Shown: positions 25,612 to 33,442 of the stretch, piece after piece
How the letters are laid out: every line of letters begins with the position of its first letter
Numbering within the stretch: the first letter of the stretch is position 1
Assembly: GCF_000381885.1 (NCBI RefSeq)
Contig: NZ_KB907213.1
Span: forward strand, 62,001-126,000
Source: Actinomadura atramentaria DSM 43919
Lineage (GTDB): Bacteria > Actinomycetota > Actinomycetes > Streptosporangiales > Streptosporangiaceae
Direction of reading: 5' to 3'
Length of the DNA stretch: 64,000 nucleotides
Notes under the pieces: generated by a model
What the model was told of the DNA's origin: nothing
Database searches by the model: none
Seen by the model: the letters and a program-made list of their open reading frames with translations, nothing else
Translations under genes and position numbers: made by a program

Positions 25612-27084
25612 ATGGCGGGACGTGCTTCAGACCTCATCGACATACCGGACGTCTTCTGGCATCGGCTCCCGGTCCTGGACGCTCTGCGCGCCCGCGACAT
25701 CGGCGCGGCCTTCCGCCTCCTGCGCCAGTACACCGGCGCAAGCCAGACCCAGATCGCCATCGCCTGCCACATGACCCAAGGCAACGTCAGCCAGACCATG
25801 AAACCGGGCGGACGCCAGATCAACGCCCTGGAGGTCTTCGAACGCATCGCCGATGGCCTCGACATGCCCGATGACGCTCGCATGACCCTTGGTCTCGCAC
25901 CACGATCCTTCGCGGCACCGCCGGAGAGTGGCGCTGTGACGGCGCCAGCGGCTGATCAGTTTTCGGGCTTCGCCTTCCATGCCGGGTTAGGTTTCCTCGG
26001 TGGTGAGCAAGGCACCAGTGCGGAGGGGGACGCGGTGCGGAGAAGGACGTTCACCAAGCTGGCCGGAACCAGTATGTTCAACGCGGTCTTGGCCGACCTG
26101 CCGGGAGATGCGTCTCCGTTTCACGGGGTCGAAGCGTTCGCGGGCGTGCTGATCGACTGCGATGGGATGCGCGAGAAAGTGCATTCGGCAGTTCGCGCGC
26201 TGGACCAACTGCGGGATGCTGTAGCCGCTGCGAAGCGCGACTACCAGGATTGTCGCTACTCCACCGTCATCGCTTCCCTGCCCGGGCTGCTGGCCGACCT
26301 GCAAGTGGCGGGTACGGCTCGTTCGGGGGATGAGCAGGTGAAGGTCGAAGCGCTGTCGGCCGAGGCGCATCACGTCGCCGCGAGCATTCTGCTCAAGTTC
26401 GACCGCAAGGGGCTCGCGTGGCTGGCCGCGGACCGGAGTATGCGGGCCGCGCGCCGTACCCAGGACCCGACCGTCGTCGGGTCGAGCGCCCGTATCGTCA
26501 CGCACGCGTTGATGAACGACGGTCACTTCGGTGCCGCCACCAGAACAGCGAGTACTTATGCGGAACGCATCGACCGCGACAGCGACGACCGCACACCGGA
26601 GTTCCTGTCCGTGTACGGCTCGCTTCTCCTGCGGGGAGCCGTTGCCGCAGGGCAGCGCGGAGACCATCACACTGCCGCCGCTCTGCTGGATGAGGCCGAC
26701 GACGCCGGTCGGCAGCTCGGTGGTGACTTCAATCATCGGTGGACGGCGTTCGGCCCGACGAACGTCCAGCTCCACCGGGTCAACATCGCCCTGCAACTCG
26801 GTGACGCCGGTACCGCCCTGCGGCACGCGCGCACCATCGACCTCGACCGCATCGCACTCACCGAGCGCAAGGCGACGCTCATCATGGACACCGCCCGCGC
26901 GCTCGCCCAATGCGGTAAACATGAAAAGGCGTATGAGATGCTGCGTTTCGCGCATCAGCTCGCGCCCGAGGAAGTCGCTCGGCCTTCCGCCCGTCGCGTG
27001 ATGCGAGACCTCATGGCGACCGCGCCGCCGAGTGTTCGACGCTGCCTCAATGAGTTCGTTGACGATATTGGAATCGCCCTGTGA
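25612..27084 (+). CDS. XRE-family regulator with large C-terminal TPR-like domain
   Basis: 490-aa regulator. N-terminal HTH at about residues 25-75 (GAAFRLLRQYTGASQTQIAIACHMTQGNVSQTMKPGGRQINALEVFERIADGLDMPDDARM). A linker with a Tat-like RRRTFTKLAG segment near 145 follows (family feature, probably not a signal). The remainder is a helical repeat domain of TPR type (QLRDAVAAAKRDYQDCRYSTVIASLPGLLADLQ, HHTAAALLDEADDAGRQLGG, CGKHEKAYEMLRFAHQLAPEEVARPSARRVMRDLM). It overlaps the downstream flavoprotein start by four bases (GTGA), so the pair is co-translated. This HTH-TPR plus flavoprotein pairing recurs in actinomycetes and has no assigned function. ATG chosen as family-like start. Confidence 0.9.
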   Translation: MAGRASDLIDIPDVFWHRLPVLDALRARDIGAAFRLLRQYTGASQTQIAIACHMTQGNVSQTMKPGGRQINALEVFERIADGLDMPDDARMTLGLAPRSFAAPPESGAVTAPAADQFSGFAFHAGLGFLGGEQGTSAEGDAVRRRTFTKLAGTSMFNAVLADLPGDASPFHGVEAFAGVLIDCDGMREKVHSAVRALDQLRDAVAAAKRDYQDCRYSTVIASLPGLLADLQVAGTARSGDEQVKVEALSAEAHHVAASILLKFDRKGLAWLAADRSMRAARRTQDPTVVGSSARIVTHALMNDGHFGAATRTASTYAERIDRDSDDRTPEFLSVYGSLLLRGAVAAGQRGDHHTAAALLDEADDAGRQLGGDFNHRWTAFGPTNVQLHRVNIALQLGDAGTALRHARTIDLDRIALTERKATLIMDTARALAQCGKHEKAYEMLRFAHQLAPEEVARPSARRVMRDLMATAPPSVRRCLNEFVDDIGIAL

Positions 27085-27629
27085 ACGACCAGCGACGGAT
27101 TCTGAAGCTTATCGTTTGTGCTGCCGGTGTTGCGGTGGATGTTGGGAAGCTTGTCGTGCTCGCACAGCAGCGTGGTTGGGACGTTCACGTTGTCGCCACG
27201 CCTGCGGCGCTGGAGTTCATTGATGTCGAAGCGCTTGAACAGCAGACCGGTCATCCCGTTCGGAGTCGTTATCGTAAGCCGGGTGAGCCTCGGTCGCCCA
27301 AGGCCGATGCCGTCGTTGTCGCGCCTGGCACGTTCAACACCATCAACAAGTGGGCGGCGGGGATCAGTGATACGTACGCGCTCGGCGTTCTCGCGGAGGC
27401 TCCTGGGCTTGGTATTCCGGTCGTCGTTCTGCCTTATGTTAATGAGGCGATGTTCAATCGGGTGCCGTTTCAGCGGAGTATTAGTGTACTTGCCGGGGAG
27501 GGAGTGCGGGTTTTGCTTGGGCCGGGTGGTTTCGAGCCTCATCCTCCTGGCACTGGTGACTCCACGCGTGACGCGTTCCCTTGGGGGAGCGCGCTGGACG
27601 AGGTCCGGCGGCTTGAGATGGGCGCGTGA
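27081..27629 (+). CDS. Flavoprotein (HFCD / phosphopantothenoylcysteine decarboxylase-like)
   Basis: 182-aa protein of the FMN-binding HFCD fold (as in CoaC, EpiD, Dfp). Evidence: LKLIVCAAGVAVDVGKLVVLAQQRGWDVHVVATPAALEFID at the N-terminus, then ADAVVVAPGTFNTINKWAAGISDTYALGVLAEA (the PxTANTxxKxAxGIxDxL-type motif) and IPVVVLPYVNEAMFNRVPFQRSISVLAGEGVRVL. Too short and in the wrong context to be the housekeeping coenzyme A enzyme. GTG start overlaps the regulator's TGA. Probably an oxidative decarboxylase or flavin sensor acting with the regulator; substrate unknown. Confidence 0.92.
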   Translation: MNDQRRILKLIVCAAGVAVDVGKLVVLAQQRGWDVHVVATPAALEFIDVEALEQQTGHPVRSRYRKPGEPRSPKADAVVVAPGTFNTINKWAAGISDTYALGVLAEAPGLGIPVVVLPYVNEAMFNRVPFQRSISVLAGEGVRVLLGPGGFEPHPPGTGDSTRDAFPWGSALDEVRRLEMGA

Positions 27630-27820
27630 GCCCGCTGCCTGACGTCACGCCCGCGTCGTTGCGGTCCGCGTGGGGCTGGCCTGGGGAGTGCGGTGATCGG
27701 GGGATGGGCGGGGAGTTCGATCAGCTTGATGAGCTGATCGTCAAGGGGCAGGTGCTCAGTGCCATGCTCTGGCTCAGGCGGACGTTCGACTGCAGCCTCA
27801 AAGTCAGCCCAGGTTTGTGA
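27626..27820 (+). CDS. Small protein, third gene of the HTH-flavoprotein operon
   Basis: 64 aa from a GTG that overlaps the flavoprotein stop (GTGA). The second half, FDQLDELIVKGQVLSAMLWLRRTFDCSLKVSPGL, looks like the start of an alpha-helical L7/L12-C-terminal-like or UvrB-like motif found in small proteins of similar operons, but ends abruptly, so the gene may be truncated. Its 3' end overlaps the convergent PH-like gene by 17 bp. Support is moderate: overlap coupling and codon use, no firm homology. Confidence 0.5.
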   Translation: MSPLPDVTPASLRSAWGWPGECGDRGMGGEFDQLDELIVKGQVLSAMLWLRRTFDCSLKVSPGL

Positions 27821-28343
27821 CGTTCACTTGGGGGGCGAAGTGGGTTACGGCTGCCGTGAGGCGGGTTCGGTCCAGGCGCCAGCCGTTGATGGGGCGGCTG
27901 GAGCGGACCAGGTGGGGCGGGACATGGGGGACCACCGCTCGGGACATGAAACGGCGGGCCGAGCCGGTTTCCGTGGCCGACGACGTTTCCTTGTGCTCGA
28001 AGCCTATGTAGTTGATGGCCTTGGCCGTGGTCGTCTGCTTCCACAGGATGATCGCGGCCACCTCGTTCCACGGGGCGTGCAGCGTTGTTTTCTGGTAGCG
28101 GAACGGGTTGCCGCCGATCGTGATGCCTTCGGCGTCAACGCGTAGGGAGACCCGGCGCGTGGTGATGGTTATGAGGGCCATGATGAAGCCCGCGCCGAAG
28201 AGGATCGTGCCGAGTACTCGCGTGATCGGCGCCATGTCCGGAAGGGCGATGGCGCAGGCGGTGAAGATCAGGCAGCCGATCAGCATGCTGATGTTGCTTC
28301 GTGTCGCGCCGTGGCGGACTTCGTACACTCCGTCGTTGTCCAT
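27804..28343 (-). CDS. PH-like membrane protein, two N-terminal TM helices
   Basis: 179-aa protein with two membrane helices (about residues 18-38 and 43-62: MLIGCLIFTACAIALPDM, VLGTILFGAGFIMALITI). A PH-like domain follows (RRVSLRVDAEGITIGGNPFRYQKTTLHAPWNEVAAIILWKQTT), of the bacterial PH/DUF family typical of actinomycetes. The C-terminus RPINGWRLDRTRLTAAVTHFAPQV is partly duplicated as a remnant at 29476-29610. It sits just downstream of a decayed FAD-monooxygenase fragment on the same strand. Function unknown. Confidence 0.82.
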   Translation of the reverse strand: MDNDGVYEVRHGATRSNISMLIGCLIFTACAIALPDMAPITRVLGTILFGAGFIMALITITTRRVSLRVDAEGITIGGNPFRYQKTTLHAPWNEVAAIILWKQTTTAKAINYIGFEHKETSSATETGSARRFMSRAVVPHVPPHLVRSSRPINGWRLDRTRLTAAVTHFAPQVNVTNLG

Positions 28344-28397
28344 CTGATCACCTTCGCGGGGGTAGGCGGATTGTACGGCACTTGTGCCGGATAATGA

Positions 28398-28515
28398 TCA
28401 GCGTCGGCGAATGTGGCGGAGGACGGTCGGTACGTGGAGGCCATTGTCAGTCCAGCGACCATTCCGCCGCAGGCCGCGCCGTAGTCGGCGTCGTCCGGCG
28501 GGCACATCGGTGCGG
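28398..28515 (-). pseudogene. Remnant of an FAD-dependent monooxygenase C-terminal region
   Basis: One minus-strand frame reads DDADYGAACGGMVAGLTMASTY, matching GDAGYGATCGGTGAGLAIVCAY (FAD-binding GD motif) of the intact gene at 29615-30808. DNA over about 65 bases is roughly 80% identical by eye, including CTACGGCGCG.CCTGCGGCGGAA. Frames shift just upstream, where another frame preserves SLLARRTARR..., so this is a decayed paralog rather than a gene. Confidence 0.65.
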
Positions 28516-28620
28516 TCTCTTCGGGCCGTTCGGCGCGCCAACAGGCTGCCGTTCCGGTCGGATGGGGCCGTCGCGAGCGCTACGCAATCCTTGCCGTTCA
28601 TCTGCGACATAGATTCGCTG

Positions 28621-29018
28621 TCACGGTTCGACCGCGTCGTCGAGCGGGGCCGGGCGGAGGTCGATCTGCTGATCGGTCGGACCCACGGCGCGCCCCAGGT
28701 GACGATGACCCGCTGGTCGGTGACCCGGTACCGCACCGTTCGGTGGATCAGCCATTCACCGAGGAAGAGAAGGACGATCCACGGCACGGCGAAGGCCGCC
28801 AGCGTGACGGGAAGCGGGAGGCCGTGGATTCCGCCGTAAGGCGAGCCGAGCGACTCGGAGACGACGCATCCGTGTGCCGCCCCGAGCGCCACGTAAACGC
28901 CCGCCGTACGTTCCTGGCATCGGATGAGGCGGTGGCGACGGGGCGCGCCGGACCAGATCTCTCGCTCGTCCGGGCCGAGGGAGACGCCCCTGCCGCGGGG
29001 CATGCGCAGGTCAAACAC
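28621..29018 (-). pseudogene. Frameshifted PH-like membrane protein gene
   Basis: From a GTG at 29018 the frame reads VFDLRMPRGRGVSLGPDEREIWSGAPRRHRL, then membrane helices (PLPVTLAAFAVPWIVLLFLGEWL), then RYRVTDQRVIVTW, the typical start of a bacterial PH domain. After VIVTW the natural-looking continuation GRAVGPTDQQIDLRPAPLDDAVEP and a stop at 28621 lie in a different frame. The in-frame path instead becomes an Arg/Ser-rich sequence. This indicates a frameshift of one base in the region about 28680-28700 (or a sequencing error there). The protein would also be short for the family. Confidence 0.6.
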
Positions 29019-29216
29019 TATTCGCGGCGTACTCGGCGTCGGTCGCGCCGCACCGTTCACCGGTCCGCTCGCCGCGGTGGTCGCTGGACCCGGCTCGCGC
29101 GTGGAACGGCGTGAACACCGCGTCGTCGTCGTTGATCACGGAAAGAGGATGCGCCCAATCGGATGAAACGGTCAATCGGGGTCGGCTGCGGCGACGTCCG
29201 GGGCGAACCGGGTGAC

Positions 29217-29442
29217 GGCGGGGCAGTGCCAACTATTTCGGTAGTGCCAGTGATGCTCTGATCGCGGCCGACTTCACGCGGGATGAGTTGCGGGACTTCA
29301 CGATCCGCAAGGAGATTCTGTGGGACTCGGAGGACGCGGATGACTCCGAGGTGTTCAGGGTCGAAGGCGAGATGATCCGGAAGTGGCGGTCCAATGACCC
29401 GGCCATCGGGTACAACCGGACGCACCGTAGGAAGCGCGGTTG
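29217..29442 (+). pseudogene. 5'-truncated gene fragment of unknown family
   Basis: A plus-strand frame with strongly protein-like composition, ANYFGSASDALIAADFTRDE, later EVFRVEGEMIRKWRSNDPAI and ending GYNRTHRRKRG, runs to TGA at 29440-29442. A stop codon lies directly upstream (about 29211-29213) and no start codon precedes the conserved-looking part. It appears to be the C-terminal piece of a lost gene. Family not recognised. Confidence 0.5.
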
Positions 29443-29475
29443 AGGCGAGTGGAGGCCGATCCGGGTCTGCGGTGT

Positions 29476-29610
29476 TCACTTCGGGGCGAAGTGGGATATG
29501 GCCTCGGCGGCGCCGGTCCAGGTGCCCAGCCGTTGCCGGTTCGGCAGGCGGCGTTTCGTGATCCGGGTGTGCCTCGGGGTTGGCCGGATGGTACTGGGGC
29601 GGCTCGCCAT
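29476..29610 (-). pseudogene. Remnant of a PH-like protein C-terminus (duplicate of 27804-28343)
   Basis: Minus frame MASRPSTIRP...RLPNRQRLGTWTGAAEAISHFAPK-stop aligns with the C-terminus RPINGWRLDRTRLTAAVTHFAPQ of the intact PH-like gene. The DNA GTTCACTT.GGG.GCGAAGTGGG and GGTCCAGG..CCAGCCGTTG match between 27828 and 29474 onward. Only the C-terminal fifth survives, directly downstream of an intact FAD monooxygenase. Confidence 0.6.
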
Positions 29611-29614
29611 GCGG

Positions 29615-30808
29615 TCAGAAGGTCGTCAGGGTGGGGTGGGTTGGGGTGGGGTAGTTCTTCAAGGTGATTGCGGTGGTGGCTTTGGTGGTTAGTTTGTTTA
29701 GGAGGTTGAGCATTGGGCCCTTGGTCAGGGTCTTGTAGAGGAGGGTGCGGTGGTGGATGTTCTTGGGGGCGAAGAAGGGGCCTGCGCCGGCTGCTGCCCG
29801 TTGGCAGGCCCTCGTGAGTTTTTTGGTTTCTTGTTCGTAGGTGGTGAAGGCTGCTTGGTGGGCGGGGTTTGTTGCTAGTTCTCCTGCCAGGACGTAGGCG
29901 CAGACTATTGCTAGGCCCGCGCCCGTTCCGCCGCAGGTCGCGCCGTAGCCGGCGTCGCCCAGGAGGGCGACGCGGCCGCTTGTCCAGGTCGGCATTCTCA
30001 CCGTGCTGATCGAGTCGTGGTAGAAGTACGGCGCATTCCACAGGTCCGCGAGGATCGGCTGGGTGTGCCAGGCCATTCCGTGGAAGCGGTCCGCGATGAG
30101 TTGTTTCTGCGCGTCGGTGTCGCGGTGGTCGACGGTCGCGCCGTCCGCCTTGAAGACGCACATGACGTTCACGGACGTGCCGCCGGCGATCGGGTAGAGG
30201 GCCAGGCCGCGGTTTGGCTCGCTGTAGAGGAGCGCGTCGCGGTCGAGGTGCAGGCGGTTCGGGGCCTCGAAGACGGCGACGTGGTAGCCGGAATGCTTGA
30301 CGAACTGGGTCTCGGGGCCGAAGGCTAGGCGCCGTACGTTGGAATGCAGGCCGTCCGCGCCGACGACCAGGTCGTAGACGGAGGAACGGCCGCTCTCGAA
30401 GGTCACCGCGACGGCGTCGCCGAGGTCGGTGAGAGACGCGATCGAGTCGCCGAACGCGTAGTTCGCGGAATCGCGCGTCCGGTCGTACAGGATGCGGGCC
30501 AGGTCGCCGCGCAGGATCTCCACATCGCCGCCCGTGAACGAGGCGGGGAGCGTCACCAGGTCGCGGCCCTCGGCGTCGATCATGTGGAGCGGGCCGTTGC
30601 CCGTCTCGTGGTTCCTGATCTCGTTGAGGATTCCCATCTTCTCCAGGACCGTGCGGTGGACGTCGCCGCGGAAGTCGATGGCCTGGCCGCCCCGCCGCAG
30701 TTCCGGCGCCCTCTCGACCACCGTGACCTCGTGGCCGTACCGCGCGAGCCAGTAGGCCAGCGCCGGACCCGCGATGCTCGCGCCCGAGATCAGAATCCGT
30801 TTCGTCAT
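29615..30808 (-). CDS. FAD-dependent monooxygenase (PHBH/UbiH-like)
   Basis: 397-aa class A flavin monooxygenase, which hydroxylates an aromatic or related small molecule with NAD(P)H and O2. N-terminal KRILISGASIAGPALAYWLARYGHEVTVVERAPELR is the GxGxxG FAD fold (here GASIAG, common in the RdmE/TetX-like branch). YDLVVGADGLHSNVRRLAFG is the DG motif and GRVALLGDAGYGATCGGTGAGLAI is the GD motif. The ATG at 30808 has GGAG upstream. It precedes the PH-like remnant, and a truncated paralog lies just upstream (30904-31395), so the locus has been duplicated. Substrate unknown; drug modification or secondary metabolism are possible. Confidence 0.92.
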   Translation of the reverse strand: MTKRILISGASIAGPALAYWLARYGHEVTVVERAPELRRGGQAIDFRGDVHRTVLEKMGILNEIRNHETGNGPLHMIDAEGRDLVTLPASFTGGDVEILRGDLARILYDRTRDSANYAFGDSIASLTDLGDAVAVTFESGRSSVYDLVVGADGLHSNVRRLAFGPETQFVKHSGYHVAVFEAPNRLHLDRDALLYSEPNRGLALYPIAGGTSVNVMCVFKADGATVDHRDTDAQKQLIADRFHGMAWHTQPILADLWNAPYFYHDSISTVRMPTWTSGRVALLGDAGYGATCGGTGAGLAIVCAYVLAGELATNPAHQAAFTTYEQETKKLTRACQRAAAGAGPFFAPKNIHHRTLLYKTLTKGPMLNLLNKLTTKATTAITLKNYPTPTHPTLTTF

Positions 30809-30903
30809 GTCCGCTCCAAGGAATTCGGTGCCGTTGACGACGACGGTCGGGGAATGCGCTGACCGGTCGCGCACGAGCGCCTGACCGCCCGGCGCGGGTG
30901 CGG

Positions 30904-31395
30904 TCAGGCCGTCCGCTCCGCCGCCGCGTGGCCGAGGCTCGCCGCGTGGACGAGACGGTCGAAGCCCTGCCCGCAAATGGCGCGGCCCCGCAGATACAGC
31001 GCCAGCCCGCTCCCCCATTCGCAGCGCGGGGGAAAGGCGAGCCGCCGCACCACCGAATGCGGCCCGTCCGCGCCGACCACCAGGTCGAAAACGGCGGGCG
31101 GGCCGTGCTCGAACGTGACCACGACCGCGTCCCCCGCGTCGGTGAGGGAGGCGATCGAGTCGCCGAACACGTAGCGCACCGAATCGCGGTTCCGCTCGTA
31201 CAGGGCGACGGCGATATCGCCGTCCGGAGAAGGCAGACCTAGATGCGCCAGCACGTCGGAAGCCGCCTGATCGGAACACGGCGGCGGCCCCGAGGCGCGC
31301 TCAATGACCGTGACGGCGTAGCCGTACCGCGCCAGCCAGTACGCCAGCGACGATCCGGCGACGCCCGCCCCCGCGACCAGGACCCGCTTGGTCAA
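30904..31395 (-). pseudogene. Internally deleted FAD monooxygenase paralog
   Basis: 163 residues from a TTG at 31395 (a GTG at 31404 is an alternative). It starts like the intact neighbour (TKRVLVAGAGVAGSSLAYWLARYGYAVTVIERA). It then jumps over the segment equivalent to roughly residues 40-110 with a short unrelated bridge, resumes at RNRDSVRYVFGDSIASLTDAGDAVVVTFEHGPPAVFDLVVGADGPHSVVRRLAF, and then stops after GRAICGQGFDRLVHAAS. The GD motif half of the enzyme is missing. It cannot form a complete flavin monooxygenase and is best read as a decaying duplicate. Divergent from the LysR gene. Confidence 0.8.
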
Positions 31396-31522
31396 TCTCC
31401 CCACCCCTCGTCCGCGAACCGGTGACCGGCCGCGCATCCAGGGTGGCCGCCCGCCACCGCCCGAACAACGACCATCTCGGCAACGCACTGTTGACCGGTA
31501 GATTCACAATCAGGAGGCACGA

Positions 31523-32419
31523 ATGGAGCTGCGGGACATCGAGATCTTCCTGACGCTGGCCGAGGAACTGCACTTCGGCCGCACCGCCGAGCGGCTCCAC
31601 ATCACCCCGTCGCGGGTGAGTCAGTCGATCAAGCAGCAGGAGCGCCGCATCGGCGGGACGCTGTTCGACCGCACCACCCGCGACGTGCGGCTCACCCCGC
31701 TCGGCGACCGCCTCCGCCGTGACCTCGACGCGGGCTACCGGCTGATCGTGCAGGGCGTCGAGGCCGCCGCGGCCGCCGCGCGCGGCGTCGCGGGCGAGCT
31801 GACGCTGGGGACGATGGGCCCGCACCACCTGCTGCTCGAACCCGTCGTGGAGCTGTTCCAGACGCGGCATCCGGCCGCGCGGCTGCGGCACCGCGAGATC
31901 CAGCCGCCCGCGCCGCTGGACCTGCTGCGGTCGGGGGACGTGGACGTCGCGCTGGTGTGGCAGCCCGTCCACGAGCCGGACCTGACGGTCGGCCCGGTCA
32001 CGCACACGTCGTCGGTGCTGCTCATGGTCGGGACGGAGCACCCGTACGCGCGGCGCGACGCGATCACGCTGGAGGACCTCGCGGACTGCACGATCGTGCG
32101 CGGCCACGCGCTGCCCGAGTCGATGGAGGGGGCGATGAACCCGTTCCACACGCCGTCGGGCCGTCCGATCCCGCGCGGCTCGCTGGCGTCCACGTGGCAC
32201 GAGCTGCTGACGGCCGTCGCGTCGGGCGGGCTCACCGCCGTGGTCAGCGCCGAGGCCGCCGACTTCTACCCGTGGCCCAACCTGGCCTTCGTCCCGATCA
32301 GCGACGCGCCGCCGAGCGAGTGGGCGCTGGTGTGGCGGACGTCCCGCGAGACGCCGCTGGTCCGGGCGCTGGCCGACGTCGTCCGCGACGTCGGCGTCCT
32401 CGACCGGCGGACGCCCTAG
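31523..32419 (+). CDS. LysR-family transcriptional regulator
   Basis: 298-aa LysR regulator. Winged HTH at residues 1-62 (MELRDIEIFLTLAEELHFGRTAERLHITPSRVSQSIKQQERRIGGTLFDRTTRDVRLTPLG). The effector domain is at about 90-290 (GELTLGTMGPHHLLLEPVVELFQTRHPAARL, DVDVALVWQPVHEPDL, GGLTAVVSAEAADFYPWPNLAFVPI). AGGAGG precedes the ATG. It is divergent from the monooxygenase paralogs, so it most likely controlled them; that is inference from the usual LysR arrangement. Its TAG stop overlaps the stop of the convergent DUF2795 gene in CTAG. Confidence 0.95.
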   Translation: MELRDIEIFLTLAEELHFGRTAERLHITPSRVSQSIKQQERRIGGTLFDRTTRDVRLTPLGDRLRRDLDAGYRLIVQGVEAAAAAARGVAGELTLGTMGPHHLLLEPVVELFQTRHPAARLRHREIQPPAPLDLLRSGDVDVALVWQPVHEPDLTVGPVTHTSSVLLMVGTEHPYARRDAITLEDLADCTIVRGHALPESMEGAMNPFHTPSGRPIPRGSLASTWHELLTAVASGGLTAVVSAEAADFYPWPNLAFVPISDAPPSEWALVWRTSRETPLVRALADVVRDVGVLDRRTP

Positions 32420-32730
32420 TCGTCGCCCAGCTCCCGCTCGATCGGCCCCGGCTCGGCCATCCGCTCGTGCTCGGCCAGGTCCGGGTGGCGGTGGAAGCGC
32501 TCCTGCTCGGCGCGCACGGTGCCCGACCGGTCCGGCGCCGGGTCGACCGGCACCGACCGCAGCACCTCGGCGAGGTTGTCGTAGTCGCCGAGCGGCAGCG
32601 CGCGCAGGGCCTTGAGCTGCGGCTCGTCGGCCCCGCGCTCCCGCGCGTGGGCGACCAGGTCGTCCTTGGCGGCCGGGAAGTCCATGTCGTCCAGCACGCC
32701 CTTGATCTGTCCCGCGTCGTGGAGTCTCAT
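32416..32730 (-). CDS. DUF2795 domain protein
   Basis: 104-aa protein. Residues 8-65 (QIKGVLDDMDFPAAKDDLVAHARERGADEPQLKALRALPLGDYDNLAEVLRSV) match DUF2795, small proteins frequent in actinobacteria whose role is unknown. The polar C-terminus (AEQERFHRHPDLAEHERMAE) is charged and likely disordered. It sits beside the ferritin-like gene on the same strand (100 bp downstream), a setting compatible with stress expression. Stop codons of this gene and the LysR gene overlap. Confidence 0.85.
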   Translation of the reverse strand: MRLHDAGQIKGVLDDMDFPAAKDDLVAHARERGADEPQLKALRALPLGDYDNLAEVLRSVPVDPAPDRSGTVRAEQERFHRHPDLAEHERMAEPGPIERELGDD

Positions 32731-32830
32731 GTCGGTCCGGTTACCCGGCGCGACCGGGCGCGTAACGGGGGCCCGCCTTGACGCGCCGGTGGCGTCGCCG
32801 TGACGGACGGCCCGCGCCGCGCCGCCCGGG

Positions 32831-33364
32831 TCAGATCCCGAGCAGGTCCACCAGGTCGTCCGCGTGGTCCTCCTCCTCTTCGAGGATGGACTCCATGAGG
32901 CGGCGGGTCGTGGGGTCGCCGTCGCCGAGCCAGCGGATGATCTCCTGGTAGGTGGAGATGACGATCCGCTCGGCCTCCAGGTTGTCGCGGAGCATCTGGT
33001 TCAGGTCGCCGTCCAGCGGCGTCGTGTAGTCGGTGTGCGAGCGGTCGGTCAGCTTGGCGGGGTCGAACGCGGGCTCGCCGCCGAGCTGGTTGACGCGGTC
33101 CGCGGCGCGCAGCGCGTGGTCCAGCTCCTCCTTGGCGTGGTCGGTGAACTGCGCCGAGACCTGGGCGCGGTCGATGCCGGACGCGGAGATCGCGTGCCGC
33201 GTGTAGCGGAGCCAGCAGACGACCTCGGTCGCGACGACGTCGTTGAGGACGCCGATGACGCGGTCGCTGTCCTTGCCGTACGTCTCGGTGATCGGCCCGT
33301 CCTGCATCTTCTGGCGGACCTCGTTGCGGATGCGCGTCACGTCGATGACGAAGTTGTCGGACAT
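32831..33364 (-). CDS. Ferritin-like / bacterioferritin-type protein
   Basis: 177-aa four-helix ferritin-like protein of the Dps/bacterioferritin kind, which would bind iron and protect DNA or detoxify peroxide in the cytoplasm. Helix motifs carry the di-iron ligands: VVATEVVCWLRYTRHAIS, QFTDHAKEELDHALRAADRVNQLGG (E..H pattern), NLEAERIVISTYQEIIRWLG, and MESILEEEEDHADDLVDLL. Length fits the family. ATG start with GGAGG in the preceding CCTGGAGGCCCC. Single gene between the DUF2795 and ion-channel genes. Confidence 0.9.
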   Translation of the reverse strand: MSDNFVIDVTRIRNEVRQKMQDGPITETYGKDSDRVIGVLNDVVATEVVCWLRYTRHAISASGIDRAQVSAQFTDHAKEELDHALRAADRVNQLGGEPAFDPAKLTDRSHTDYTTPLDGDLNQMLRDNLEAERIVISTYQEIIRWLGDGDPTTRRLMESILEEEEDHADDLVDLLGI

Positions 33365-33442
33365 GGGGCCTCCAGGCTCAGTTCATGATCATCGGTGGCC
33401 CGTTCATTCCCCGTCCGGGGCAAAACCGCCGCCTGGCGACGA

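Noticed and set aside
29057..29479. 140-aa minus-strand frame
   Set aside because: Pro/Arg-rich and antisense to the better-supported plus-strand fragment at 29217-29442.
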